A stretch of DNA of 64,000 bases, taken from Streptomyces sp. D2-8. GTDB taxonomy: Bacteria; Actinomycetota; Actinomycetes; Streptomycetales; Streptomycetaceae. The notes below the pieces were generated by a model, which ran no database searches, was not told the origin of the DNA, and saw only the letters and a program-made list of their open reading frames with translations. Below, one piece after another: positions 35,572-43,008 of the stretch. The stretch is from positions 372,001 through 436,000 of the forward strand of contig NZ_JAAHBP010000001.1 of assembly GCF_023184515.1 (NCBI RefSeq). Direction: 5' to 3'. The position numbers were made by a program, and so were the translations under genes. Numbering within the stretch: position 1 is the stretch's first letter; every line of letters starts with the position of its first letter.

Positions 35572-38174
35572 CGCTGGGCGCTTCCTTCCAGTACGTCAGC
35601 GGCGGGTCGCATGCCGATGGACAGCAGCGGCAGGTCGGGCTTCATCTGGTCGCGCTCGGGCACGAAGGCGACGACCGGGTCCGGGGTGTCCGGTGCGTTC
35701 ACGAAGGACACGAACCGGGAGAGCTTCTCGGGGTCGTTGATGGTCTCGGCCCATTCGTCGCGGTAGTGCGCGACGTGCGCCTGCATCAGCTGCTCCAGCT
35801 CGTCGCAGATGCCGAGCGAGTCGTGCACCACCACGTCCCGTACGTGGTCCAGGCCGCCCGGGATCCGCTCCAGCCAGGTCGAGGTGCGCTCCAGGCGGTC
35901 GGCCGTGCGGATGTAGAACATCAGGAACCGGTCGATCAGCCGCACCAGTTCGGCGTCCGACAGGTCCTGCGCGAGCAGGTCCGCGTGACGCGGCGTCGCA
36001 CCGCCGTTGCCGCCGACGTAGAGGTTCCAGCCGTTGGCGGTGGCGATCACGCCGAAGTCCTTCGACTGGGCCTCGGCGCACTCGCGCTGGCAGCCGGAGA
36101 CCGCCGACTTCAGCTTGTGCGGGGAGCGCAGACCCCGGTAGCGCAGCTCCAGGTCGATCGCCATCTTCACCGAGTCCTGGACGCCGTAGCGGCACCAGGT
36201 CTGGCCGACACAGGACTTCACCGTGCGCAGCGACTTGCCGTAGGCGTGGCCGGACTCGAAGCCGGCGTCCACCAGGCGGGCCCAGATCAGCGGCAGTTGC
36301 TCGACGCGGGCGCCGAACATGTCGATCCGCTGACCGCCGGTGATCTTCGTGTAGAGGCCGAAGTCGCGGGCGATCTCGCCGATCACGATCAGCTTCTCCG
36401 GGGCGATCTCGCCCCCGGGGATCCGCGGCACGACCGAGTACGAGCCGTTCTTCTGCAGGTTGGCCAGGAAGTGGTCGTTGGTGTCCTGCAGCGAGGCCTG
36501 CTCGCCGTCCAGGACGTAGCCGCTCGCGCCGATCGTCGGGGCGAGGGAGGCGATGATCGAGCCGACCGTCGGCTTGCAGGTCTCGCAGCCGTCACCGCCC
36601 CGGGCCTCCTCGCGGCCGTGGCGGTCCAGCAGGTCCTGGTAGGTGTTGATGCGCAGCGCGAGGACGATCTCGTAGAGCTCCTCGCGGGTCTGCGAGAAGC
36701 AGCCGCACAGGCCCTTGTCGACCTCGACGCCGCTGGCCTCCAGTTCGGCGTTGACGAGCTGGCCGAGGACCTTGACGCAGGAACCGCAGCCGGTGCCGGC
36801 CTTGGTGCACTTCTTGACCTCGGGCACGGTCGTGCACTGGTGGTCGGTGACCGCGCCGCGGATCGTGCCCTTGGAGACGTTGTGGCAGGAGCAGACGATC
36901 GCGTCGTCCGGCAGCGCGGACGGGCCGAGCTGGACGGACTCCCCGGCGCCGGCCGGCAGCACGAGCGACTCGGGGGCGACCGGCGGGACCGAGCCGGTGA
37001 ACGCCTTCAGTGTGCCGTACGCCTCTGCGTCGCCGACCAGGATGCCGCCGAGCAGCGTGCCGTCGCGGCCGATGACCAGCTTCTTGTACAGGCCCGCGCG
37101 GGAGTCGGAGTAGACGACGTCCAGGCAGTCCTCGGCGGTGCCGTGCGCGTCACCGAAGGACGCCACGTCCACGCCGAGCAGCTTCAGCTTGGTGGAGAGG
37201 TCGGCACCGGTGAAGGACGCCTCGTCCGAGGCGATCGTGGCCGCCGCCGTCTCGGCCTGCTCGTAGCCCGGGGCCACCAGGCCGTACACCCGGCCGTCGG
37301 AGGCCAGCGCGCACTCGCCGATCGCGAAGACGTGCGGGTCGGCGACCGTACGGCACTGCTCGTCGACCGTGATGCCGCCGCGCTCGCCGACCGTCAGACC
37401 GCAGTCGCGGGCCAGCTGGTCGCGGGGACGGACACCGGCGGAGAACACCACCAGGTCGGTGGCGAGTTCGGAACCGTCGGACAGCTTCATGCCGGTGACC
37501 GAGCCGTCTTCGCCGACCACCACCTCCTGCGTGCCCACACCCGTGTGGACGCTCAGGCCCATCTCCTCGATGGTGCGCAGCAGGGCGGCGCCGCCGCCGT
37601 CGTCGACCTGCACCGGCATCAGGCGCGGCGCGAACTCCACGATGTGGGAGGTGAGTCCGAGACCCTTGAGGGCGCCGGCCGCCTCCAGCCCGAGCAGACC
37701 GCCGCCGACCACGGCACCCACCTGGGCCTTCTTCGCGTACTCCTCGATCGCGAGCAGGTCCTCGATCGTGCGGTAGACGAAACAGCCCTCGGCGTCCTTG
37801 CCCGGGACCGGCGGCACGAAGGGGTACGAGCCGGTGGCCAGGACCAGCACGTCGTAGTCGACGACGAGACCGGAGCGGGCGGTGACCCGGCGGGCCTCCC
37901 GGTCGACGCTCTCCGCCGGGTCGCCCACGTACAGCTCGATGCCGTGGTCCTTGATGAACTCCATGTCCGTCATGGACAGGTCCTCGGGCGTCGTGCCCGA
38001 GAAGTACGAGGTGAGCTGGACGCGGTCGTACGCCGGGCGCGGCTCCTCACAGAGCACGACCACTCGGTGCGTGGCGGTCAGGCCGCGCTCGGCGAGCGCT
38101 TCGAGGAAGCGCTGGCCGACCATGCCGTGGCCGACGAGCACGATCGTGGGGGTGGCCCCCTCGGTGGCGGTCAT
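35568..38174 (-). CDS. nirB: Nitrite reductase (NAD(P)H) large subunit NirB
   Basis: Siroheme enzyme reducing nitrite to ammonium in the cytoplasm. 868 aa. N-terminal FAD/NAD module (TIVLVGHGMVGQRFLEALAE, then VGAVVGGGLLGLEAAGALKG), central BFD-like 2Fe-2S domain (VCSCHNVSKGTIRG, KKCTKAGTGCGSCVK), and the C-terminal ferredoxin/siroheme half with 4Fe-4S/siroheme Cys motifs in SCVGQTWCRYG and SGCQRECAEA. ATG 38174 overlaps the upstream FAD protein stop (TAATG), and the downstream nirD overlaps by four bases, so all three are co-translated. A GlnR-like site lies upstream of the operon. Confidence 0.96.
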   Translation of the reverse strand: MTATEGATPTIVLVGHGMVGQRFLEALAERGLTATHRVVVLCEEPRPAYDRVQLTSYFSGTTPEDLSMTDMEFIKDHGIELYVGDPAESVDREARRVTARSGLVVDYDVLVLATGSYPFVPPVPGKDAEGCFVYRTIEDLLAIEEYAKKAQVGAVVGGGLLGLEAAGALKGLGLTSHIVEFAPRLMPVQVDDGGGAALLRTIEEMGLSVHTGVGTQEVVVGEDGSVTGMKLSDGSELATDLVVFSAGVRPRDQLARDCGLTVGERGGITVDEQCRTVADPHVFAIGECALASDGRVYGLVAPGYEQAETAAATIASDEASFTGADLSTKLKLLGVDVASFGDAHGTAEDCLDVVYSDSRAGLYKKLVIGRDGTLLGGILVGDAEAYGTLKAFTGSVPPVAPESLVLPAGAGESVQLGPSALPDDAIVCSCHNVSKGTIRGAVTDHQCTTVPEVKKCTKAGTGCGSCVKVLGQLVNAELEASGVEVDKGLCGCFSQTREELYEIVLALRINTYQDLLDRHGREEARGGDGCETCKPTVGSIIASLAPTIGASGYVLDGEQASLQDTNDHFLANLQKNGSYSVVPRIPGGEIAPEKLIVIGEIARDFGLYTKITGGQRIDMFGARVEQLPLIWARLVDAGFESGHAYGKSLRTVKSCVGQTWCRYGVQDSVKMAIDLELRYRGLRSPHKLKSAVSGCQRECAEAQSKDFGVIATANGWNLYVGGNGGATPRHADLLAQDLSDAELVRLIDRFLMFYIRTADRLERTSTWLERIPGGLDHVRDVVVHDSLGICDELEQLMQAHVAHYRDEWAETINDPEKLSRFVSFVNAPDTPDPVVAFVPERDQMKPDLPLLSIGMRPAADVLEGSAQR

Positions 38175-39400
38175 TAGGAGCCTCCATCGTTGGTAAGCAG
38201 GTGGAGCAGCGGGCCGCCGTCGGAGGGGAGCGGCTCTGCTCCCTCCCAGGCGCGGGCGAGCGCGCCGACGGTGCCGAGTTCGCCGACGAGGACCCCGCCG
38301 ACCAGGCGGTCGTCGCGGACGACGACCTTGCGGTAGGTGCCGCGGGTGGCGTCGGCGAGCTGGACGACGTCGTCGCCCGGGAGCGCCTCGGTCTCGCCGA
38401 ACGCGGCGAGGTCGAAGGGGCTGTCGTGCCCGTTCAGCGTGAGCCGGGTCAGGGAGCGCGTGCCGGTGTACCGGGCGGCCCCGTCGCCGGCCAGCAGTTC
38501 CGCGAGTGCGTCGGCCTGTTCCAGCGCGGGAGTGGCGAGTCCGTAGAGGACGCCCGCGTGCTGGGCGCAGTCGCCGATCGCGTGGATGTGCGGGTCGGAG
38601 GTGCGCAGCTCGTCGTCGACGACGACGCCCTTGCGGACGTCGAGCCCGGCGGCCTGCGCGAGACCGACCCGGGGGCGGACACCGCAGGCGACGACCACCA
38701 GATCGGCGTCGAGCGCGTAGCCGTCGGCCATCTCCACCGAGCGGACCGCGCCGCCGACGCAGCGCACGTCCCGGACCCGGCACTCGGTGTGCACCTCGAC
38801 GCCCAGGTCGGTCAGGTGCCGCTTGACGAGCTTGGACGCGGCCGGGTCGAGCTGGCGCTCCATCAGCCGCTCGGACTGCTGGGCGAGCACCACCTGGGCG
38901 CCGCGCAGGGCGAGCGCCCGGGCTGCGGAGACCCCCAGGAGCCCGCCGCCGATGACGACCGCCTTCGCGCCCGGCCGGACCGCCTTGGACAGGGCCAGGC
39001 AGTCGTCCATGGTGCGGAACGCGTGGACGCCCTCGGGGAGTGCGTGCTGCTCGTCGGTCCCCGTGAACAGCCCGCGCAGGGGCGGCAGTACGGGGTTGGA
39101 GCCGGTGGCGAGGACGAGCCGGTCGTATGCGATCACCGTGCCGTCGGCGCACTCGACGGTCCGCCCGTCGCGGTCGATGCCGACGACCCGGCCGCGCGTG
39201 GCCTGCGCGGGCGCCGGCAGGGCGATCACCTCGGGGCTGTACCGTCCGGCCAGCACCTCGGCGAGCAGCACCCGGTTGTAGGGCCGGTGCTCCTCCTCGC
39301 CGATCAGCAGCGCGGGCGTGCCGAGCTCACCGAGCCGCCGGGCGAGCCGTACGCCCGCGAGGCCGGTGCCGATCACCACCACACGCTCATTCGAGGTCAT
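38174..39400 (-). CDS. FAD-dependent NAD(P)/FAD oxidoreductase, nitrate/nitrite assimilation electron-transfer protein
   Basis: 408-aa pyridine-nucleotide-disulfide-type reductase. FAD-binding VVVIGTGLAGVRLARRLGEL at residues 7-26, NAD-binding AVVIGGGLLGVSAARALALR near residue 145, and the second FAD motif IHAIGDCAQHAGVLYGLA near residue 275. It is homologous in layout to the NirB N-terminal module but lacks the Fe-S and siroheme parts. It overlaps the nirB start, so it probably supplies electrons to NasA or NirB (NasB-like role); this is inferred from context. First gene of the nir operon. Confidence 0.85.
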   Translation of the reverse strand: MTSNERVVVIGTGLAGVRLARRLGELGTPALLIGEEEHRPYNRVLLAEVLAGRYSPEVIALPAPAQATRGRVVGIDRDGRTVECADGTVIAYDRLVLATGSNPVLPPLRGLFTGTDEQHALPEGVHAFRTMDDCLALSKAVRPGAKAVVIGGGLLGVSAARALALRGAQVVLAQQSERLMERQLDPAASKLVKRHLTDLGVEVHTECRVRDVRCVGGAVRSVEMADGYALDADLVVVACGVRPRVGLAQAAGLDVRKGVVVDDELRTSDPHIHAIGDCAQHAGVLYGLATPALEQADALAELLAGDGAARYTGTRSLTRLTLNGHDSPFDLAAFGETEALPGDDVVQLADATRGTYRKVVVRDDRLVGGVLVGELGTVGALARAWEGAEPLPSDGGPLLHLLTNDGGS

Positions 39401-39445
39401 GCACTCGAGCGTGCGATGCCGGTGTTACCCGGCAGCATCGCCTCT

Positions 39446-39461
39446 GTTTCCCGCGGGGAAC
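39446..39461 (-). promoter_or_regulatory. GlnR-like site upstream of the nir operon
   Basis: On the minus strand GTTCC-6 bases-GAAAC, one mismatch from the GlnR half-site gTnAC-n6-GaAAC (from memory). Continuing in the same 11-bp register a GATGC and then GTAAC follow toward the gene. It lies 46 bp before the ATG at 39400. S. coelicolor nirB is a known GlnR target. Confidence 0.5.
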
Positions 39462-39561
39462 GCTGCCCTCAGCGGGGCGGGGCTGTGGGTGTGAGGGTTC
39501 CTGACGTGCGGCGACGGCGGCTGTGAGGGGCGTCGCACCGGCCTCGCATAGGGTCGCGATC

Positions 39562-39733
39562 ATGCCCGACATATCGCTGACCATGATCGTCCTGCTCTGC
39601 GTCGCGGCCCTCGCCGCCGGCTGGATCGACGCCGTGGTCGGCGGGGGCGGCCTCCTGCTGCTGCCGGTGCTGCTGCTCGGGCTGCCGGCGAACACACCCG
39701 CCGCGCACGCGCTGGGAACCAACAAGGTGTCCA
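39562..39733 (+). pseudogene. 5' fragment of a TauE/SafE family exporter gene
   Basis: The ATG at 39562 begins MPDISLTMIVLLCVAALAAG, then WIDAVVGGGGLLLLPVLLLG and AHALGTNKVS, which is a textbook start of a TauE/SafE sulfite-exporter-type membrane protein (family normally about 250-260 aa). Homology ends right after GTNKVS, where the frame enters the leader of the HxlR gene and becomes Arg/Gly-rich. Only about 57 codons remain, so the rest has been deleted and the HxlR gene now begins 25 bp after the break. Confidence 0.75.
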
Positions 39734-39758
39734 GGCAGCGGCAGGGAGGAGCTCGGGC

Positions 39759-40151
39759 ATGGGGACGACGGGGCGGCGGCCGGGGGCGTACGTCTGCGGG
39801 ATCGACGCGGCGATGGATCTGATCGGCGGCAAGTGGAAGGTGCTGATCCTCTGGGCGCTGAACGAACGGCCCTGCCGCTTCGGCGAACTGCGCCGCGCAC
39901 TGCCGGGCGTCACCGAGAAGGTGCTGGCCTCGCACCTCAGGGAGATGGAGGCCGACGGCCTGGTGCACCGCGAGGCCTACGACGAGGTGCCGCCGCGCGT
40001 GGAGTACTCGCTGACGCCCCGGGGCGTGTCCCTGAACGAGGCACTGGAACCGCTCGGGGCCTGGGGGAGGGTCCACGTGCTGAGCGGGTCACCGGCTGCC
40101 GGTCAGGTGCGCGAAGACGACGACGTTCCCCTGGTAACCGGTGCCGCGTGA
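39759..40151 (+). CDS. HxlR family winged-helix regulator
   Basis: 130-aa transcriptional regulator. The HxlR core is clear: CGIDAAMDLIGGKWKVLILW (conserved Cys at residue 13, often redox-sensing in this family), RPCRFGELRRALPGVTEKVL as the recognition region, and EYSLTPRGVSLNEAL. ATG 39759 with GGGAGG ribosome site. The last ~20 residues (SGSPAAGQVREDDDVPLVTG) overlap the convergent sortase gene by 63 bp in antisense and do not look like family sequence, so the natural C terminus may have been replaced. It lies immediately downstream of the TauE/SafE break. Confidence 0.85.
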   Translation: MGTTGRRPGAYVCGIDAAMDLIGGKWKVLILWALNERPCRFGELRRALPGVTEKVLASHLREMEADGLVHREAYDEVPPRVEYSLTPRGVSLNEALEPLGAWGRVHVLSGSPAAGQVREDDDVPLVTGAA

Positions 40152-40748
40152 GTAGCCGCCGCCGCAGGTGATGACCCGCAGTTCGGGGCGGCGGGCGGCG
40201 CCGTAGACCTTCTCGTCGGGGAAGTCCTTCGCGGCGTACACCTCGACGGCGTCCACGGTGAACACCGCGACACCGCCGTCCCGCCGGTCCACCTCGATCG
40301 TGCTGCCCTTGGCCAGGGCGCCGAGGTCGTAGAAGACGGCGGGGCCGTCGGCGTTGTCGACATGTCCGGCGACGATCGCCGTGCCCCGTTCACCGGGGGT
40401 GGTGCCGGCCTCGTACCAGCCGGCGAGGTTCTCGTCCGCGGCGGGCGGCACGTCGAGGCTGCCGGTCTTCGTCAGCCCGAGCCCGGTCAGCGGGGCGCTG
40501 ACCCGGATCGCCGGGATGCGGATGCGGTGGGGCGGCGAGGGCGGCAGCGCGGGCACGGCGGGCCGCTCATCGGCGCGGCCGTCCAGCCCTGCCCGGGCCT
40601 GCGTGGCGGACGGCTGCGGCGGGGCGTGTGTCTCGGCGCCGTTGCGCAGCAGCCACGCCCCGGAGCACAGGGCGAACACCGTCACGGCCGCCATGGCGGC
40701 GTTGGCCGGGTTGCCGAACCCGGTGCCGTACCTGGGGAACCTGCGCAT
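40089..40748 (-). CDS. Class F sortase
   Basis: 219-aa membrane-anchored transpeptidase that attaches proteins to peptidoglycan. N-terminal hydrophobic anchor (AAMAAVTVFALCSGAWLL, residues about 18-36), Pro-rich spacer, then the sortase barrel PPHRIRIPAIRVSAPLTGLG. Catalytic His is in AIVAGHVDNADGP near residue 125 and catalytic Cys in ELRVITCGGGY near residue 195. The usual third residue, Arg, is probably in SRGTGY. Start ATG 40748. The secreted C-terminally anchored protein 129 bp upstream is a likely partner. The 3' end overlaps HxlR by 63 bp. Confidence 0.9.
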   Translation of the reverse strand: MRRFPRYGTGFGNPANAAMAAVTVFALCSGAWLLRNGAETHAPPQPSATQARAGLDGRADERPAVPALPPSPPHRIRIPAIRVSAPLTGLGLTKTGSLDVPPAADENLAGWYEAGTTPGERGTAIVAGHVDNADGPAVFYDLGALAKGSTIEVDRRDGGVAVFTVDAVEVYAAKDFPDEKVYGAARRPELRVITCGGGYSRGTGYQGNVVVFAHLTGSR

Positions 40749-40877
40749 ACCCGACCCTTTCCTGATCTCCCTCCGTGACGGGGCCCCACCCCGTGCCCCC
40801 CTCCGGGCCGCGAGGGGCGTCGGACCCGGAGGGGGAGGGGACATGCGGTACCGGCGACGGACAGCGGAGGGTGTCCG

Positions 40878-41399
40878 TCAGATCCCGTCGCCTCTCGCCC
40901 GGCGATGCAGGAGCCAGGTACCGCCCGCGGCGGCGACGGCGAGGGCCGCCACACCGGCCGCGGTCTGCACGGGGTCGGGGCCCAGGGCGCCGCCGACCCC
41001 CGTCTTCACACTCCCCCGGGGATGCACCTGCCCGCGCATCGACGTCAGCGTGACCACCAGGTCCCCGGTGACCCGCCGACCGCTGCCGTGGCAGGTGGCG
41101 GTGATCTCGTACGTTCCCGGCTGCGCGCTCGGCGGCACCCTGAACCGCCCGGTCGCGCCCTGCCCGTGCGCGTCCGGCGCCAGGCTGAGGGAACCGGCCC
41201 CGACCGCGCTGGCGTCACCCGTCGCCGAGCCGCGCTCGCCGCAGGCCGCCGTGCGCACCGTGACCTGACCGCCGGGCACGACCGGGGCCGGAGACACCTC
41301 CAGGCCACCGGCGGACGCGCCGTACGCGGGGGCGGTGGCGAGCGCCGCGGCGGCGACAGCCAGCGCGGTACCGGTCAGCGGCCGGGCGGTACGTCGCAT
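40878..41399 (-). CDS. Secreted C-terminally anchored protein, possible sortase partner
   Basis: 173 aa. Signal peptide MRRTARPLTGTALAVAAAAL, cleavage near AYGA. An extracellular beta-sandwich-like domain (LEVSPAPVVPGGQVTVRTAA, FRVPPSAQPGTYEITATC) follows, then PDPVQTAAGVAALAVAAAGG and a basic end (HRRARGDGI). That is the layout of a cell-wall sorting signal (motif, hydrophobic stretch, positive tail), but LPXTG or LAXTG is not present; PDPVQTAAG occupies the position. It precedes the class F sortase on the same strand. Function unknown. Confidence 0.72.
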   Translation of the reverse strand: MRRTARPLTGTALAVAAAALATAPAYGASAGGLEVSPAPVVPGGQVTVRTAACGERGSATGDASAVGAGSLSLAPDAHGQGATGRFRVPPSAQPGTYEITATCHGSGRRVTGDLVVTLTSMRGQVHPRGSVKTGVGGALGPDPVQTAAGVAALAVAAAGGTWLLHRRARGDGI

Positions 41400-41632
41400 C
41401 GGTGCTCCTTCGAGCGGTTCGGTCGTGCGCCTGCCCTTCCGAGGTAACGGGCAGCGGGACGACCGCGCTTGCTGAGGGGGCGTCAGGATTGGGGTGAATG
41501 GGTGTCAGGCAGGGGTGAACCGGCGGTTTCCCGTGGCCGTTTCGGCAGGTCACGGGCGTTCGGCGGGCGGGCCGGGGAAAAGCGCGGGGCGCGCGTGTGA
41601 ACGGGTGACCCGAGGGTGCGCGCCGGCGCTTG

Positions 41633-41652
41633 ACCTCAACAATGGTTGAGGT
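41633..41652. promoter_or_regulatory. SoxR box and MerR-type promoter
   Basis: ACCTCAAC (41633-41640) and GTTGAGGT (41645-41652) form a perfect 8-bp inverted repeat around AATG, matching the SoxR operator CCTCAAG-N4-CTTGAGG type. TTGACC at 41630-41635 is the -35; with the 19-bp spacing used by MerR-family activators the -10 would be GAGGCT (41655-41660), putting the start of transcription at the ATG 41668. From memory S. coelicolor SCO2478, the same gene, is a known SoxR target. Confidence 0.85.
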
Positions 41653-41667
41653 ACGAGGCTGTGCCGC

Positions 41668-42285
41668 ATGAACACAACCGCTACCGAACCGGCCGCCCCG
41701 CAGCAGACCGCGACCGGCCCGCTCCGCCTGACCCTCGTCGTGGGCAGCAACCGGCACGGCCGCTTCGGCCCCGTCGTCGCCGACTGGCTCCTCGGCCGCA
41801 TCCGGGACCGGGACGACCTGGTCGCCGAGGTCGTGGACGTCGCCGAGACCGCGCTGCCCATGTCCCTCGAACCGACCCCGGAAGCGACCGCCGCACTGTC
41901 CGGCATCACCCCGAAGCTGGCCCGCGCGGACGCCTTCGTGGTCCTCACCCCCGAGTACAACCACTCCTTCCCGGCGGGCTTGAAGAACCTCGTCGACTGG
42001 CACTTCACCGAGTGGCAGGCCAAGCCCGTCGGCCTCGTCTCCTACGGCGGCATGTCCGGCGGCCTGCGCGCCGCGGAGCACCTGCGTCAGGTCTTCGCGG
42101 AGCTGCACGCCGTGACGGTCCGCGACACCGTCTCCTTCCACAACGCCGGCGCCTCCTTCGACGACCGGGGCGTCCTGCGCGACCCGTCGGGCCCGGACGC
42201 GGCCGCGAAGACCATGCTGGACCAAGTGGTGTGGTGGGGGCGTGCGTTGCGGGAGGCCAGGGGGAGGTGGCCGTACGCGGGCTGA
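41668..42285 (+). CDS. NADPH-dependent FMN reductase, SoxR regulon
   Basis: 205-aa flavodoxin-fold reductase transferring electrons from NADPH to FMN or quinones. The flavin phosphate loop is LVVGSNRHGRFGPVVADWLL (residues about 24-43), followed by VVLTPEYNHSFPAGLKNLVD and LVSYGGMSGGLRAAEHLRQV. A short Thr/Pro-rich N-terminal extension precedes the domain. It is preceded by a SoxR box and appears to be translated from a leaderless transcript. In Streptomyces, SoxR answers the cell's own redox-active secondary metabolites, so this enzyme probably helps detoxify or recycle quinones. Confidence 0.9.
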   Translation: MNTTATEPAAPQQTATGPLRLTLVVGSNRHGRFGPVVADWLLGRIRDRDDLVAEVVDVAETALPMSLEPTPEATAALSGITPKLARADAFVVLTPEYNHSFPAGLKNLVDWHFTEWQAKPVGLVSYGGMSGGLRAAEHLRQVFAELHAVTVRDTVSFHNAGASFDDRGVLRDPSGPDAAAKTMLDQVVWWGRALREARGRWPYAG

Positions 42286-42295
42286 CCCCGCATCA

Positions 42296-42442
42296 GCCGC
42301 ACACCCTCGCGCCGCACACCCTCGCGCCGCACACCCTCGCGCCGCACACCCTCGCGCCGCACACCCTCGCGCCGCACACCCTCGCGCCGCACACCCTCGC
42401 GCCGGGCTCCTCGCGCCGGGCTCCTCGCGCCGGGCTCCTCGC
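42296..42442. repeat. Minisatellite: seven 15-bp plus three 14-bp units
   Basis: GCCGCACACCCTCGC repeats exactly seven times (42296-42400), then GCCGGGCTCCTCGC three times (42401-42442). It fills the 167-bp gap between the convergent FMN reductase and gamma-glutamylcyclotransferase genes. It is open in several frames but begins after the FMN reductase stop and has no ribosome site. Confidence 0.92.
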
Positions 42443-42452
42443 ACCGCACCCC

Positions 42453-42869
42453 TCACACCCGCGCCCGCCAGTCCCCGCCCGCGATCGCCCGCCCCCGGGC
42501 CCGCAGCTGTGTGGCGACGGCGGGCGCGGCCACGTACACCCACGCCCGGACGGACGCCCCGTCGGCCTCCCGTACGACCTTCCGCTCGACGCGCAGATAC
42601 AGACTGCGCGGATCCCCCGGCACGTACTCCTCCAGCCGGTCGAGCTCGGCGAGCAGCCCCTCGTACGCCTCCGGCGGTGCGGTGACCAGCTCCCCGCTGA
42701 TCACGCCGCCGTCCGGCTCCTCGACCGCGTACGGGTAGCCCGGCCCCTCGTACAGCACCGCGTCCGCGAGCCTCCCCGGCTCCTCGGAACGGGTGCGGCC
42801 GCGCAGGAAGAGGTCGTGGTTGACCTCCCCGGGACGGAGGGTGCCGTAGACGAAGAAAGGGAGGGTCAC
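42453..42869 (-). CDS. Gamma-glutamylcyclotransferase family protein (AIG2-like)
   Basis: 138-aa small enzyme of the GGCT/AIG2 fold. The signature FVYGTLRPGEVNHDLFLRG forms the substrate-binding YGxLxxG loop (residues 7-12), VISGELVTAPPEAYEGLLAE follows, and catalytic Glu is probably in RLEEYVPGDP near residue 80. GTG start at 42869, GGGAGGG nearby upstream. Members cyclise gamma-glutamyl amines to 5-oxoproline or are of unknown activity. Convergent with the FMN reductase across the minisatellite. Confidence 0.85.
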   Translation of the reverse strand: MTLPFFVYGTLRPGEVNHDLFLRGRTRSEEPGRLADAVLYEGPGYPYAVEEPDGGVISGELVTAPPEAYEGLLAELDRLEEYVPGDPRSLYLRVERKVVREADGASVRAWVYVAAPAVATQLRARGRAIAGGDWRARV

Positions 42870-42912
42870 AGGAACGATTCTGCACCCTCACACACCTCCA
42901 CAGCGGGGCTAT

Positions 42913-42927
42913 GGACATGCCATGTCC
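42913..42927. promoter_or_regulatory. Palindrome in the M4 protease / cyclotransferase intergenic region
   Basis: GGACATG-C-CATGTCC, a perfect 7+1+7 palindrome 82 bp before the metalloprotease ATG and 44 bp before the divergent cyclotransferase start. Likely a regulator operator; protein unknown. Confidence 0.5.
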
Positions 42928-43008
42928 GCGCCGCTTTAACTCGCGGTCAACATCAACGCCGCCCCCGGTCGACCCCACGCGACCGGGTGCGCCCGTATGA
43001 GGAGACCG

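Noticed and set aside
35559..38177. 872-codon plus-strand frame opposite nirB
   Set aside because: Antisense shadow (Leu/Val/Asp/Gly-rich); nirB is unequivocal.
42296..42442. CRISPR array
   Set aside because: Units are contiguous 14-15-bp repeats without spacers and no cas genes are near.
42087..42449. Minus-strand frame with (RREGV)n repeats
   Set aside because: Produced by the minisatellite; no ribosome site and it overlaps the FMN reductase antisense.
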